From: PoT sp049331405
Lineage (GTDB): Bacteria > Planctomycetota > Planctomycetia > Isosphaerales > Isosphaeraceae
Assembly: GCF_049331405.1 (NCBI RefSeq)
Contig: NZ_CP186274.1
Span: forward strand, 7,812,001-7,876,000
Length of the DNA stretch: 64,000 nt
Direction of reading: 5' to 3'
The number at the start of each line of letters is the position of its first letter. Within the stretch, counting starts at the first letter, position 1. Positions 9,354 through 18,399 of this stretch are shown here, piece by piece. Below the pieces are notes generated by a model. It was not told the origin of the DNA and did no database searches. It saw only the letters and a list, made by a program, of their open reading frames with translations. The position numbers were made by a program, and so were the translations under genes.

Positions 9354-11138
9354 ATGACGCAGAGGTCGCGAGCCTGGTTCTTCCTGTGCGCCATGTCCAC
9401 GGCGATGGCCACCCCGGCCATCGCCGCCGACGTCGATTCCTCCATCAAGGTCGAAGCTGAATCCGCCAAGGTACCCGTCGCTCTCGCCTGGGATCAGGGC
9501 GGCAAGCTCCTCGTCGCGCTGCGCGATGCCAGGTCCATCGCGGCCATCGATCCTGCTGGCTGGAAGGTCGTCGGGCGTTGGAAGATCGACATCTCCCCTA
9601 TCTCGATGGCGTTCGCCGGGGACCGCAAGACGCTCCTCGTGGGCGGGCTTGATGGCAAGGTCCTCGTCCTGAATTCCGAATTTCAAACGATCCGGACGAT
9701 CCCTTCGCCAAGTGGATCGACACGCGTGCTGCCTTTGCCGGGGACTCGCGTCGCGACGTCCTCGCCCTGGGACGGGGCGGTTCGGATCTGGGACTGGGAA
9801 ACTGGGGCCGAAGTCAAGCGACACGCATTGCCTTTCGCTCCCGGAGCAATGATCCGCCATACTGATGGCCGTCTCATCGTGGCGGATGCTTTCGGCGGTC
9901 GGCTCTCCGTTCTCAAGCCGGGTGATACCGAAGCTCCTCGGACTTACGAGCTCGACGGCGTCAATCTCCATGCACTCGCGATCTCGGGCGACGGAAACGA
10001 GTTGCTCATCGGCCATATGTTCCAGTTCGATTCCGTCTCGGTCACGAATACGAATATCGACTGGGGTCTCATTCTCTCGTCGAAGCTGAGTGCGGTGCGA
10101 TTGACCGACCTGGAACTGGATCCCGAGTCGACGAGCCAACTGCCAAGGCGTCGCCTGACTCTCGATGGCTCGGTCCACGGAGCGGCCGATCCGGCGGCTC
10201 TCGTCCTTTCGCCGGACGGAACCGAGATCTTCGTCGCCCTGTCCGGAGCTCATCAGGTCATCAAGTCCGTGAGGAGCGACGGCCGCAACAAGCCTCATCC
10301 CGGCGAGTTGCTCCCACTCGGCCACAATCAGCGGCTCGAAGTCTCCGAGGTCGGCCGCTCACCCGTCGCCCTCAGCCTCGACCCAACCGGACGATTCGTC
10401 GTCACGGCCGATTCCATGTCGGATAGCGTGACCGTCCTCGACCGCACTTCGCTGTCACAGATCGCTTCGATCCCCTTCCATGACGGGAAGCTTGCTCAGT
10501 CCGCGGCCCAACGTGGGGAGGCATTGTTCCGCGATGGCCGCCGTTCCTTGGATCGCTGGATGACCTGCGCGAGTTGTCATCCGAGCGGACATACGACGGG
10601 ACTAAACTTCGACACGCAGGGGGATGGCGGTTATGGGGCCCCCAAGAACACCCCATCACTTCTCGGAGTCGCGCGGACAGAACCATTTACTTGGGTTGGG
10701 ACTTTCCCCAAACTGAGCGACCAGATTCACCAATCGTTTTTGAACAGCCTGCGAGGTCGACGTCCCGAGCCCGAAGAAGTGAGCGACGTCGTCGCCTATC
10801 TTGAAACCCTGACTCCCCCCCCCTCGCTGAATACCCCCGACGAGGCCAAGGTGCGTGAGGGCGAGCAGCTTTTCCGCACGAGAGGCTGCGTCGAATGCCA
10901 CCGAGCCCCGAATTTCACCGTCGACGGGCTACGCGATGTTGGATTGAATGACGACGCGGGCGGGCACAACGAATTTAATCCCCCATCGTTGCGTGGGCTT
11001 CATTGGTCGGCCCCTTATTTCCACGACGGACGCAGCGATACCCTCGAAGAAGTCCTCGCCGTTCATCCCGATCCCGAGAAACCCTCACTCAAATCTGACG
11101 AGATCCAGGCATTGATTGCATACCTGCGCTCCCTCTGA
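9354..11138 (+). CDS. Secreted beta-propeller fused to di-heme cytochrome c peroxidase-like domain
   Basis: 594 residues. A signal peptide (residues 1-24, ending AIAA) precedes a YVTN/WD-like propeller (about 35-370) with repeats such as VLSPDGTEIFVAL and LSLDPTGRFVVTAD. The C-terminal third carries two c-type heme sites, CASCH (405-409) and CVECH (512-516), in a MauG/cytochrome-c-peroxidase-like layout with the final YFHDGRSDTLEEV and ALIAYLRSL. It is probably periplasmic and redox active; the substrate is unknown. Planctomycetes encode many such propeller-cytochrome fusions. It starts 32 bp after holA, but its function is unrelated, so co-transcription may be incidental. Confidence 0.88.
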   Translation: MTQRSRAWFFLCAMSTAMATPAIAADVDSSIKVEAESAKVPVALAWDQGGKLLVALRDARSIAAIDPAGWKVVGRWKIDISPISMAFAGDRKTLLVGGLDGKVLVLNSEFQTIRTIPSPSGSTRVLPLPGTRVATSSPWDGAVRIWDWETGAEVKRHALPFAPGAMIRHTDGRLIVADAFGGRLSVLKPGDTEAPRTYELDGVNLHALAISGDGNELLIGHMFQFDSVSVTNTNIDWGLILSSKLSAVRLTDLELDPESTSQLPRRRLTLDGSVHGAADPAALVLSPDGTEIFVALSGAHQVIKSVRSDGRNKPHPGELLPLGHNQRLEVSEVGRSPVALSLDPTGRFVVTADSMSDSVTVLDRTSLSQIASIPFHDGKLAQSAAQRGEALFRDGRRSLDRWMTCASCHPSGHTTGLNFDTQGDGGYGAPKNTPSLLGVARTEPFTWVGTFPKLSDQIHQSFLNSLRGRRPEPEEVSDVVAYLETLTPPPSLNTPDEAKVREGEQLFRTRGCVECHRAPNFTVDGLRDVGLNDDAGGHNEFNPPSLRGLHWSAPYFHDGRSDTLEEVLAVHPDPEKPSLKSDEIQALIAYLRSL

Positions 11139-11668
11139 TCCCCTCCCAAGATTCAAAATTCATGCTCGATTCGGCCTCCCGGTCGCCCTTCCCTTACTCA
11201 GACTACCGTCTGATGCCTTCTCACTAGGCTCCGTCCACAGAGTCCAGTGCTTTGGCATGGCACTTGCAATTTCACCATCTTAACAACCTTCGCCGCTTTG
11301 ACCCACTCTCACTCAAGAACTCACCCACGACCTGTCGTCGGGGCGAGTCGGTTATTGAACCAAGCCCAGGAGCCCATGAATTCTTGACGATTGTTGAATT
11401 CAAGCATTTGATAGAGCCATCGGTCGGGCGGCCTTTTTCGATCCTGCAGGATTTGCGAAAAGTAGGAAGAAGTTGAATTCAAGAGAGTCTCAAAACCGAA
11501 GATCCATCGGCGGATGATTCTCGAAAATTCTGCTTGCATCTGTGATCGAATTATACCAGGATAAGACCTGTCCGACCGATCAAGGCAATCGAATTCGTTA
11601 TGCTTGACCATTTGCCTTGCAGATAGGACCCGACCTAGCCTTTATTGGAAACTCAGGAGTCGGACGGT
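11139..11668. other. 530-bp intergenic region
   Basis: No credible gene. It contains one near-consensus sigma-54 -24/-12 match at 11252-11268 (TTGGCAT, five bases, TTGCA), which points toward the small BON gene but lies about 400 bases ahead of it. Otherwise the region is relatively AT-rich with scattered stops in all frames. Confidence 0.5.
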
Positions 11669-11896
11669 ATGTTGCTTGAAACGTCGGATCATGAGCCCAC
11701 GCTCTCCGAGCGAGTCGAAAGTCGAATCCGAGAATCGACTTATGGCCGGATCCGAAATCTGTCGGTTGAAGAGGTTGCTGGTCGTTTGGTGGTCCGCGGG
11801 CGTGCCCCGTCGCACCACACCCGGCAACTCGCCCTCCACGGCGTCCTCCAGTTGCTCTCGGGCGACCGTTTGCATGAGAAGATTGTGGTTGGTTGA
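11669..11896 (+). CDS. Small stand-alone BON-domain protein
   Basis: 75 residues that are essentially one BON domain: LSERVESRIRESTYGRIRNL is the helical start, and VEEVAGRLVVRGRAPSHHTR the strand/turn with the conserved V-x-G-x-x half. BON domains bind phospholipid or ligands in the envelope of many bacteria, usually in exported proteins. This one has no signal peptide and so may be cytosolic. Start: a TTG at 11645 opens the same frame, but AGGAGT (11654-11659) sits ten bases before the ATG at 11669, which decides the start. It is transcribed in the direction of a secreted multi-BON protein 2.3 kb downstream. Confidence 0.72.
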   Translation: MLLETSDHEPTLSERVESRIRESTYGRIRNLSVEEVAGRLVVRGRAPSHHTRQLALHGVLQLLSGDRLHEKIVVG

Positions 11897-12284
11897 TACG
11901 TTTGCGTTTGTCTAAGACCGGATTTGAATTCGCGCCAAAGTTGTTACGCTCATCCGCGTCTGGGGGCTTTGATCTTCCCATCGCAGATTCCGAATCCCTT
12001 CACGATTCGGCCTCTGGCATGCGATCATGACCCCCGGGCGGTACACTCCCCCCTGAGCCGCACACCTCTCCCACCCTCATCAGACTGCCCTCCCTCGCTC
12101 GTCCGATTCTCAACCCCTGAACTTGAGCGACCGGCGTTTTTCGAGCATAGTACAATCGACTCTGTGTCTCCTTGCGCAGCCTCAAGGAAGGTAACTCGAA
12201 GCTCGCCACCAGGCTCGGTTCCCCTGTCGCTCCTCGTGCGCCGGGCGATCGGGTTTGCGTCGCTTTACGGAAAGGTTGAGACTC
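11897..12284. other. 388-bp intergenic region
   Basis: Upstream of the secreted transglutaminase. A TACAAT at about 12150 resembles a -10, but the nearest TTGAGC is 22 bases away, so no promoter is called. No RNA or coding signal is visible. Confidence 0.45.
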
Positions 12285-13784
12285 ATGCGACCAGTGTGTC
12301 AGGCCTTGGCCCTGGGGATACTCCTGGCCGGATTGGGCCAGTTTGGGTTTGCGGCGGGCGATGCGGGCAAGTCCGAAGACTCGTGGGACGCGATCTACGT
12401 CGGCGGGAAGAAGATCGGCTTTATCCACGTCAGCGTCACACCAGTCAAGGACCGGGGACGTGACCTCCTTCGTGTCCGAGTCGATCAGGAATTCCGCATC
12501 AAGCGTGAAAACGACACGATGACGATGCGGACGACCTATGGCACGATTGAAACCCTCGCCGGCGAGGTCCTCAGGCTCGACCACCGAACGCTCGCCAGCA
12601 ATCAAGAGATGCGAATCCATGGCGACGTCATCAATAATAAGATGAAGATCATCCTCGAGGGGAGCGGCCAGACGCAGGAGCAGGTCATCCCCTGGAGTTC
12701 CGACGTCCGCGGCCCTTACGCGGCCGAGCAAAGCCTCTCGCGTCAGCCGATGAAGCCCGGCGAGAGCCGGACGCTCCGACTCTACATCCCCGACGTCAAC
12801 AAGGTCTGCGAGGGCACACTGACGGCCAAGGCCCCCGAGCAGGTCCTCCTCGGCGACGGCAAGCGTTCCCTGCTCCGAATCGATCAGCAGCTCAAGATCG
12901 ATGGCAGGCCCTTCCCCGGCGGCGACGCGACCCTCTGGGTCGACTCCGGCGGACAGGTCCTCAAGACCCGCAGCGATCTCTTCCGCGAGCAGGGGGGCAT
13001 GGAATACTACCGGACCACCCGCGAAGGGGCCACCGCCGGTGATACGGCCGAGTTCAACCTGCTCCAGGCTTCGATTGTCAGGATCGCAAACAAGATCGAC
13101 CAGCCAGACAAGCGGCAGCACATCATCTATCGGGTCACGCTGACCGACGAGGATCCGACCAAGGTTTTCCCGAATGACCGTCGACAGACGCTCAAGCCGG
13201 AGAAGAACTCCAAGAGCGCGATCCTGGAGATCAAGACCGCGGGCCCGAACGAAGGTACTGCCTCGACCCAGCCGGTCGATCCCGTCTACCTCCGTCCCAA
13301 TGCGATGATCACGAGCCAGGACTCCAACGTCGTCCGCCTCGCTCAGAACGCGGTCCAAGGCGCGGTGACCCCGTGGGACAAGGCGGTCAAGATCGAGCAG
13401 TGGGTCGCGACGAAGCTGACGGATAAGAACTTCAAGACGGCGTTCGCCCCCGCGAGTGAAGTCGCCGAGAACCTCTCGGGCGACTGCACCGAGCACAGCG
13501 TCCTCGTGGCGGCCATGTGCCGGTCCCAGGGGATTCCGACTAAGGTCGTGATCGGCCTGGTCTATGCGGATCGGCTCGGCGGCTTCGGCTACCACATGTG
13601 GAATGAAGTCTATGTGAACAATCGCTGGGTCGCCATCGACGCGGCGTTCGACCAGTCGGCGGTCGACGCGGTCCACGTCAAGCTCGACGAGTCGAGCCTC
13701 GACGGCGTCTCCCCCGTCGAGTCGATGCTCGCCGTCATCCGAGTCATCGGCAAGCTGTCGATAGAGACGCTCGAATTGCGATAA
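12285..13784 (+). CDS. Secreted transglutaminase-like protein
   Basis: 499 residues. The signal peptide spans residues 1-25 (hydrophobic ALALGILLAGLG). A long N-terminal beta-rich region follows (about 30-330), then a transglutaminase/protease core with Cys401 (SGDCTEHSVL), His437 (GYHMWNEVYV) and Asp452 (VAIDAAFDQ), the papain-like triad in the usual order. Proteins of this fold hydrolyse or transfer amide bonds; in bacteria most act as cysteine peptidases. Start: ATG 12285, preceded by GGAAAGG, which removes ten Arg-rich residues that would spoil the signal peptide. No direct partner is adjacent. It is unrelated in architecture to the transglutaminases at 22981 and 29404. Confidence 0.87.
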   Translation: MRPVCQALALGILLAGLGQFGFAAGDAGKSEDSWDAIYVGGKKIGFIHVSVTPVKDRGRDLLRVRVDQEFRIKRENDTMTMRTTYGTIETLAGEVLRLDHRTLASNQEMRIHGDVINNKMKIILEGSGQTQEQVIPWSSDVRGPYAAEQSLSRQPMKPGESRTLRLYIPDVNKVCEGTLTAKAPEQVLLGDGKRSLLRIDQQLKIDGRPFPGGDATLWVDSGGQVLKTRSDLFREQGGMEYYRTTREGATAGDTAEFNLLQASIVRIANKIDQPDKRQHIIYRVTLTDEDPTKVFPNDRRQTLKPEKNSKSAILEIKTAGPNEGTASTQPVDPVYLRPNAMITSQDSNVVRLAQNAVQGAVTPWDKAVKIEQWVATKLTDKNFKTAFAPASEVAENLSGDCTEHSVLVAAMCRSQGIPTKVVIGLVYADRLGGFGYHMWNEVYVNNRWVAIDAAFDQSAVDAVHVKLDESSLDGVSPVESMLAVIRVIGKLSIETLELR

Positions 13785-13988
13785 CCAGGTGTCCTGGTCG
13801 CGAGCCGAACGTTTCGTCCCTCCACCCGCGGCCCCGAGTCGCAGTAATGCGGCTCCGGAGCCGTGGTCCGAAAAGCATGGTTGCAGAGGCTTGTCGGTCT
13901 CTGGTGCGGCTCGTAGACTGCCAGGTAGGTGGCCTTCCTTGCACTTCCCCCCCGCGAAGGGAAGGCCCGCCAAGGAGGTTGACGCACC

Positions 13989-15368
13989 ATGTCTCGGCAT
14001 CGATTAGGAATCTTGACCGTCCTCAGCGGCCTCGGATTGATCCCCGGCTTCCCTGCCGCCGCCCAGCAATCCATCTACCGTAATCTCCCCGCGAACAACC
14101 CCCGCCAGGCCGCTGTCACTCAAGAGCGCTCGGATATCACTCTGCTCCGAGCCTTGCAGAGTAATCCCGTCACGGCTCCCTACCGCATAATGACCTCCAC
14201 GAGCAAGGAAGGTCGCGTCGTCCTCTCGGGCAGGGTCGGTACGCGTCAAGTTCACGACGTGGCCGTTCGCATCGCCATCGAACTGGGGATCCCCTTTCGG
14301 GACGATCTGAAGATTGACACGAACGAGGTCTACCGAGTCGCTTCTCTCACCGCTCCTTACGCCGCGGGCATCCCCGCGATGGGTGGGAGCCCTGGCTACA
14401 TCTATCCCCAACCCCTCTTCGGCCGCCTCGACGATCCTTTCTACGGCTTCGAACCCCCGATCATCAGCTATCCCCCCTGGTGGCGATCCGTCACCATGCG
14501 TGAATCGCTGGCGACCACGCCTCCGCAGGGCAATTTTTCCCAGGGTGTGAACCCAGCGATTCCGAATCCCTACGAGCAGCCCAACGATCCCGCGGCCACT
14601 CAAAACGGCTCGGCTCCCGTCGCCATCCCGATGGGCGCCGAGGGTAAGGACGGTACGGTCGAGATGACCCTCAATGCTCAGGGGCAGGCCGTCCTCCGCG
14701 GCACCGTCCCCACGCTCGCCGATCGCGTGGCCGTGGGCCAGAAGATCGCCCAGACGCCGGGTATCACCGAGGTCGTGAATCTCATCGATGTCCAGGATAC
14801 CAAGACCGACAACACGCCCCCACCTCCGCCCGAGCCCGCCGCGCCCGCCCTCCGGGAACTCGACGCGGACAAGCCCGCCCCCGCCGGTGAGCCCATCGAG
14901 CCGGTCGCCGAGAACGATCTGACGGCTCGACTGCGCCAGGTGTTTGGCCGACGTCCAGCCCTTGCCGATCTCCCGGTGCGCATCACGTCCCGTGATGGCA
15001 TCGCCTATCTCTCTGGTAAGGTTCCGAGCATTTACGAAGCGATGCTGGCCTATCGAGCTGCGCAGCAGACACCGGGCATCAAGGAAGTTGTGGACCGGCT
15101 CGAGTTCGTCGTGCCCGACGGCGAGAGCAAAAATCCCCTGATCCAGAAGGGCCGCCCCGAAGACGTCGAGCCTTACCTTGCCGCCCAGATCCGCCGTCAA
15201 GTCGGTGACCTCGCCCACATCGACAAGGTCGATCTCAACGGCGAGTCCCTCGAGATCCAGGGCAACATCAGGCGCGATGAGGATCGGATGCGTCTGGAGG
15301 CGATCCTGCGTTCGATGCCCGCGTTGAGAGGCTACCGCCTGTCGACCGAGGTGGTCGTCGATCAATGA
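13989..15368 (+). CDS. Secreted multi-BON-domain protein
   Basis: 459 residues. The signal peptide ends near residue 26 (FPAAAQQ). At least three BON-like modules are visible: residues about 46-110 (LLRALQSNPV...VVLSGRVGTRQVHDVAVRIA), 215-265 (VEMTLNAQGQAVLRGTVPTL) and 305-375 (LTARLRQVFGRRPAL...GIAYLSGKVPS). A fourth, weaker one is near 395-455. A Pro-rich linker (PPPPPEPAAPA) separates the second and third. AAGGAGG lies nine bases before the ATG. BON repeats suggest envelope or periplasmic binding. It is the second BON gene in 4.3 kb. Confidence 0.83.
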   Translation: MSRHRLGILTVLSGLGLIPGFPAAAQQSIYRNLPANNPRQAAVTQERSDITLLRALQSNPVTAPYRIMTSTSKEGRVVLSGRVGTRQVHDVAVRIAIELGIPFRDDLKIDTNEVYRVASLTAPYAAGIPAMGGSPGYIYPQPLFGRLDDPFYGFEPPIISYPPWWRSVTMRESLATTPPQGNFSQGVNPAIPNPYEQPNDPAATQNGSAPVAIPMGAEGKDGTVEMTLNAQGQAVLRGTVPTLADRVAVGQKIAQTPGITEVVNLIDVQDTKTDNTPPPPPEPAAPALRELDADKPAPAGEPIEPVAENDLTARLRQVFGRRPALADLPVRITSRDGIAYLSGKVPSIYEAMLAYRAAQQTPGIKEVVDRLEFVVPDGESKNPLIQKGRPEDVEPYLAAQIRRQVGDLAHIDKVDLNGESLEIQGNIRRDEDRMRLEAILRSMPALRGYRLSTEVVVDQ

Positions 15369-15508
15369 GATATGGCCGGAAAGCGGTTTGGGGCGGCCAT
15401 GACTTCATGCCTGAGGATCGCGTGATACAATCGGGCCACGGGACGTCGGCCTCTAACTCGGCGTCTCGCTCGAGATGAGCAGGTCTAGGCCCGGCTGAGC
15501 CGCCCCCA

Positions 15509-16309
15509 ATGACGACGACCGAGTCTTCGGAAGATTACACCCAGTCGCGACAAACGAGGGTTAATAACGCGGCCCCTGCTCCGCTGCCCGCCGACGTCGG
15601 GATCGTCGCGGCCTTATCAATCGAAGTCGGCTTCTTGCTCGACAGGCTCGCCAAGGTCCGCAAATATTCCGGTCCGAAGCATACGATCATCGAAGGCGAG
15701 TTGGGGTCCAAGCTCGTAGTGGTCATCATCGCGGGGATGGGCAGCGAGAGGATCCGCCAGGGCGCGCAACTGCTGCTCGACGGGCATCGGCCCCGCTGGA
15801 TCTTCTCCGTCGGGTTTGCTGGCGCGTTAAACCCCGAGTTGGCCCGCCTGGACCTAGTCCTTGCCGATGAGGTACTCGACCTCGAAAGCGGGAGATTTGC
15901 GATCGATGTTGCGATCCCGTCCGACTCCCGCTTCAGGTCGGTCCACACCGGCAAGCTACTGACCGTCGACCAGATCATCGCGACCGCTGCCGAAAAGGCC
16001 GAGCTACGCAGCCGGACCGGGGCCGATATCGTCGACATGGAGTCGAGCGCCGTCGCCTCGCTGTGCAGCGAACGCTCGATCCGGTTCCTCTCGATCCGCG
16101 TGGTGAGTGACGACGCTCGAAGCGACCTCCCTCCCGAGGTCGTGAGCATGCTCACGCAGTCCGGCAGCTACCGCGTCGGCGCCGCACTTCGGGCCCTGTG
16201 GAAACGCCCTTCCAGCATCAAGGACTTCTGGGCCCTGCACGAGCATGCCCAGGAGGCGGCCGATCGCCTGGCCACCTTCACCGCCGAGGCCATCGGCCAG
16301 ATTGATTGA
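15509..16309 (+). CDS. Nucleosidase/nucleoside phosphorylase family protein (MTA/SAH nucleosidase-like)
   Basis: 266 residues with a PNP/UDP-phosphorylase fold. Visible motifs are VGIVAALSIEVGFLL near residue 30, the phosphate/ribose-loop-like VVVIIAGMGSERIRQGA, the strand IFSVGFAGALNPEL, and the substrate-site DIVDMESSAVASLC (near 175), whose Met-Glu-Ser motif contacts ribose in MTA/SAH nucleosidases. A final SDD (RVVSDDARSDLP) fits the catalytic Asp. It could equally be a hopanoid-associated phosphorylase of the HpnG type, since planctomycetes make hopanoids, but no hpn genes are adjacent. The first about 27 residues are a non-conserved leader. Confidence 0.8.
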   Translation: MTTTESSEDYTQSRQTRVNNAAPAPLPADVGIVAALSIEVGFLLDRLAKVRKYSGPKHTIIEGELGSKLVVVIIAGMGSERIRQGAQLLLDGHRPRWIFSVGFAGALNPELARLDLVLADEVLDLESGRFAIDVAIPSDSRFRSVHTGKLLTVDQIIATAAEKAELRSRTGADIVDMESSAVASLCSERSIRFLSIRVVSDDARSDLPPEVVSMLTQSGSYRVGAALRALWKRPSSIKDFWALHEHAQEAADRLATFTAEAIGQID

Positions 16310-16327
16310 TTTGTATTTTTTGAGTCT

Positions 16328-16472
16328 TAGGAGTTACGCAGTAGTGTTCGCCTGTCCGTTGATTTCGATCGGTTGGGCCGCTCCGGAAACAGCCTGGAAA
16401 TCCCAAAGGTCGCAAGCTCTCCACGGATGGGCCGATTTTCACGAACAAACGTCCACTACTGCGTAACTCCTA
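16328..16472. mobile_element. MITE-like element, 145 bp, with target duplication
   Basis: Perfect 19-bp terminal inverted repeats, TAGGAGTTACGCAGTAGTG at 16328-16346 and its reverse complement at 16454-16472, enclose about 107 bp of non-coding DNA. The element is flanked on both sides by AGTCT (16323-16327 and 16473-16477), a 5-bp target-site duplication. It encodes no protein and must be mobilised in trans by a transposase recognising these ends. It sits in the gap between convergent nucleosidase and sulfatase genes. A transcript through it would fold into a long hairpin and could act as a terminator. Confidence 0.85.
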
Positions 16473-16488
16473 AGTCTTTGAGCCTCTC

Positions 16489-18312
16489 CTACTTCGATTC
16501 AATGGGTCGTAGGCGGACGGTACGAAGATCCATCACGGCGACTCCCGGCTTGGCGATCGCACGAACCTCGAGTTGGTACCGCCCGGCTTTCGGGATCGAG
16601 AGTCGCCCGATGTTTTGCGACTGGAACTTCTGGAATCCTCCGGTCTCGGGCACCGTGAGTTTCAGAACTTGGTCGCCGAGGCGAAACTCGACGCTGCTCC
16701 CCCCACTCCCGGTTCCGCAACCGACGAGTGCTTCGAGTTCGTAGTCGCCGGGGCGAATCGCGTCGAATTCCCAACTGGCCCAGTCATCGGCACGGACCCA
16801 ATAGCCTAACGTGTTCTTATGGGGTAGCGGTTCGTAGCGGAGCATGATCCCGTGGATTTCAGCCGTGCTCGCGGGCAGGACGATGTTCCCGTCATCTTTC
16901 TGGCGATTCGGGGAGTAGTCCGGGTTCGGCGCGGGAGTTTGTGCCTTCACCCCGTCCCGCCAGGCCTTGAGCTGAGAGCCCAGTTCCTCCACGCGTTCGG
17001 GAGATACATCGGAGAGGTTCGTCGATTCGCCCGGATCGCGCTCGAGGTCGAACAATTCCCGCCGACCGGTTTCGTAGAACTCGATTAACTTCCATTTCCC
17101 CACCCGAATCGCCCCGCCAGGCCGACCTCCCTGGTTACTGTAGTGGGGATAGTGCCAGTACAGAGGGCGAGGTTTGAGTGCTTCGCCTTGGGTCAGCAAC
17201 CCTACGAGGCTGACGCCATCCGACCCCGTGAAGGGATCGAGGCCACAAAGAGTCGCGAGAGTCGGGGCGAGGTCCCCGCTCCAGACGGGGGTCGACTCGA
17301 TACCGGCCTGAATCTTCTCGGGCCATTTGACGATCAGGGGAACACGGATGCCTCCCTCGTAGAGCCAGCCCTTGCCTTCCCGCAAGGGAGCGTTAATCGT
17401 CGCGGGAGTATGCGGACCTTCGACCGTGGCCAACCCGCCGTTGTCACTCGTAAAAATGACGATAGTTTCTGAGGTCAGCTTGAGCCGGTCGAGGCAATCG
17501 AGAACCCGCCCGACGCTCGCGTCCAGACTCTCGAGCATGGCTGCATAAATGGGATTCTCTTGCCGGCCATGCGGCGTGCCGTCCCATTCGGCGTAGTGCT
17601 GAACGAGCTCTCGCTTGGCGACGAGTGGCGTATGCACGGCGAAATGGGGCATGTAGAGGAAGAACGGCCCCTTTGCATGAGCCTCGATGAATCGTTCGGC
17701 CTCGGTCGTGAGTCGATCCGTCAGGTATTCCTGGTCCGGTGCGTTTTCCAGGCCAGGAATGGTCTGACCGCCTCTTTCATAAGGCGAAAAGTAGCTCAGT
17801 GGCGAGCCCTTGGCATCGCCCGCTACATTCATGTCGAAACCTTGTGCCTTGGGATCGAAGCCAGCACCACCCAGGTGCCACTTGCCGATGCTCGCCGTCG
17901 CGTACCCTCGACGCTTGAACACCTGCGAAATCGTCCGCTCCTCTATCGGCAATTGCTGCAAGATCTGAGGCCGGGCCAACCGCTGTGCGGGAGAATCGGG
18001 GCGTCCAGGCAGCCAGTCGGTCAGGTGGAGTCTCGCCGGGTGACTTCCGGTGATAAGTGCTGCCCGCGTCGGCGAGCATACCGGGCTTGCCGCATACGCT
18101 TGCGTGAATCGCTTGCCTTCGCCGGCGAGTTTGTCGATGCGCGGAGTGCGATGAAAACGACTGCCATAGACTGAGAGGTCGGCCCAACCCAGGTCGTCCG
18201 CCACGATGAGGACGACGTTGGGATGAGCCACGTCTGCTCGACTCCCCGAACCTCCAACGACCGACAGCAGAACCACAAGCAGTGCGATGGAAACCCGAAA
18301 GTTGAGCGTCAT
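16489..18312 (-). CDS. Secreted sulfatase (arylsulfatase A-like)
   Basis: 607 residues with a signal peptide (1-26). The metal-site start PNVVLIVADDLGW (31-43) gives Asp39/Asp40. Cys79 in CSPTR (79-83) is the site converted to formylglycine, making this the Cys-type class that needs a maturase; no maturase gene is in the window. The downstream KWHLGG and FTSDNGG motifs are present. After the catalytic domain, residues about 470-607 form a beta-rich extra domain (YELEALVGCGTGSGGSS) that may bind carbohydrate. It hydrolyses sulfate esters, probably on marine or plant polysaccharides, as in other planctomycetes. It lies downstream of the PHP-like gene on the same strand with an 87-bp gap. Confidence 0.92.
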   Translation of the reverse strand: MTLNFRVSIALLVVLLSVVGGSGSRADVAHPNVVLIVADDLGWADLSVYGSRFHRTPRIDKLAGEGKRFTQAYAASPVCSPTRAALITGSHPARLHLTDWLPGRPDSPAQRLARPQILQQLPIEERTISQVFKRRGYATASIGKWHLGGAGFDPKAQGFDMNVAGDAKGSPLSYFSPYERGGQTIPGLENAPDQEYLTDRLTTEAERFIEAHAKGPFFLYMPHFAVHTPLVAKRELVQHYAEWDGTPHGRQENPIYAAMLESLDASVGRVLDCLDRLKLTSETIVIFTSDNGGLATVEGPHTPATINAPLREGKGWLYEGGIRVPLIVKWPEKIQAGIESTPVWSGDLAPTLATLCGLDPFTGSDGVSLVGLLTQGEALKPRPLYWHYPHYSNQGGRPGGAIRVGKWKLIEFYETGRRELFDLERDPGESTNLSDVSPERVEELGSQLKAWRDGVKAQTPAPNPDYSPNRQKDDGNIVLPASTAEIHGIMLRYEPLPHKNTLGYWVRADDWASWEFDAIRPGDYELEALVGCGTGSGGSSVEFRLGDQVLKLTVPETGGFQKFQSQNIGRLSIPKAGRYQLEVRAIAKPGVAVMDLRTVRLRPIESK

Positions 18313-18399
18313 GGCGTTCTAGCATCTCCAGACATCATTTGTTCGCGCCGCGATATGAGAAGACCTGCACTGCATCAACCTGAGTGACCGTCCTGAGGC

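Noticed and set aside
12145..12160. TACAAT -10-like box ahead of the secreted transglutaminase
   Set aside because: The nearest -35-like element (TTGAGC) is 22 bases away, outside the normal spacing.
12000..14000. A 666-codon minus-strand open frame over the transglutaminase gene
   Set aside because: It is the antisense shadow of a gene with a clear signal peptide and catalytic triad; its composition (Asp/Arg/Leu/Val-rich) is typical of reverse-frame reading in GC-rich DNA.
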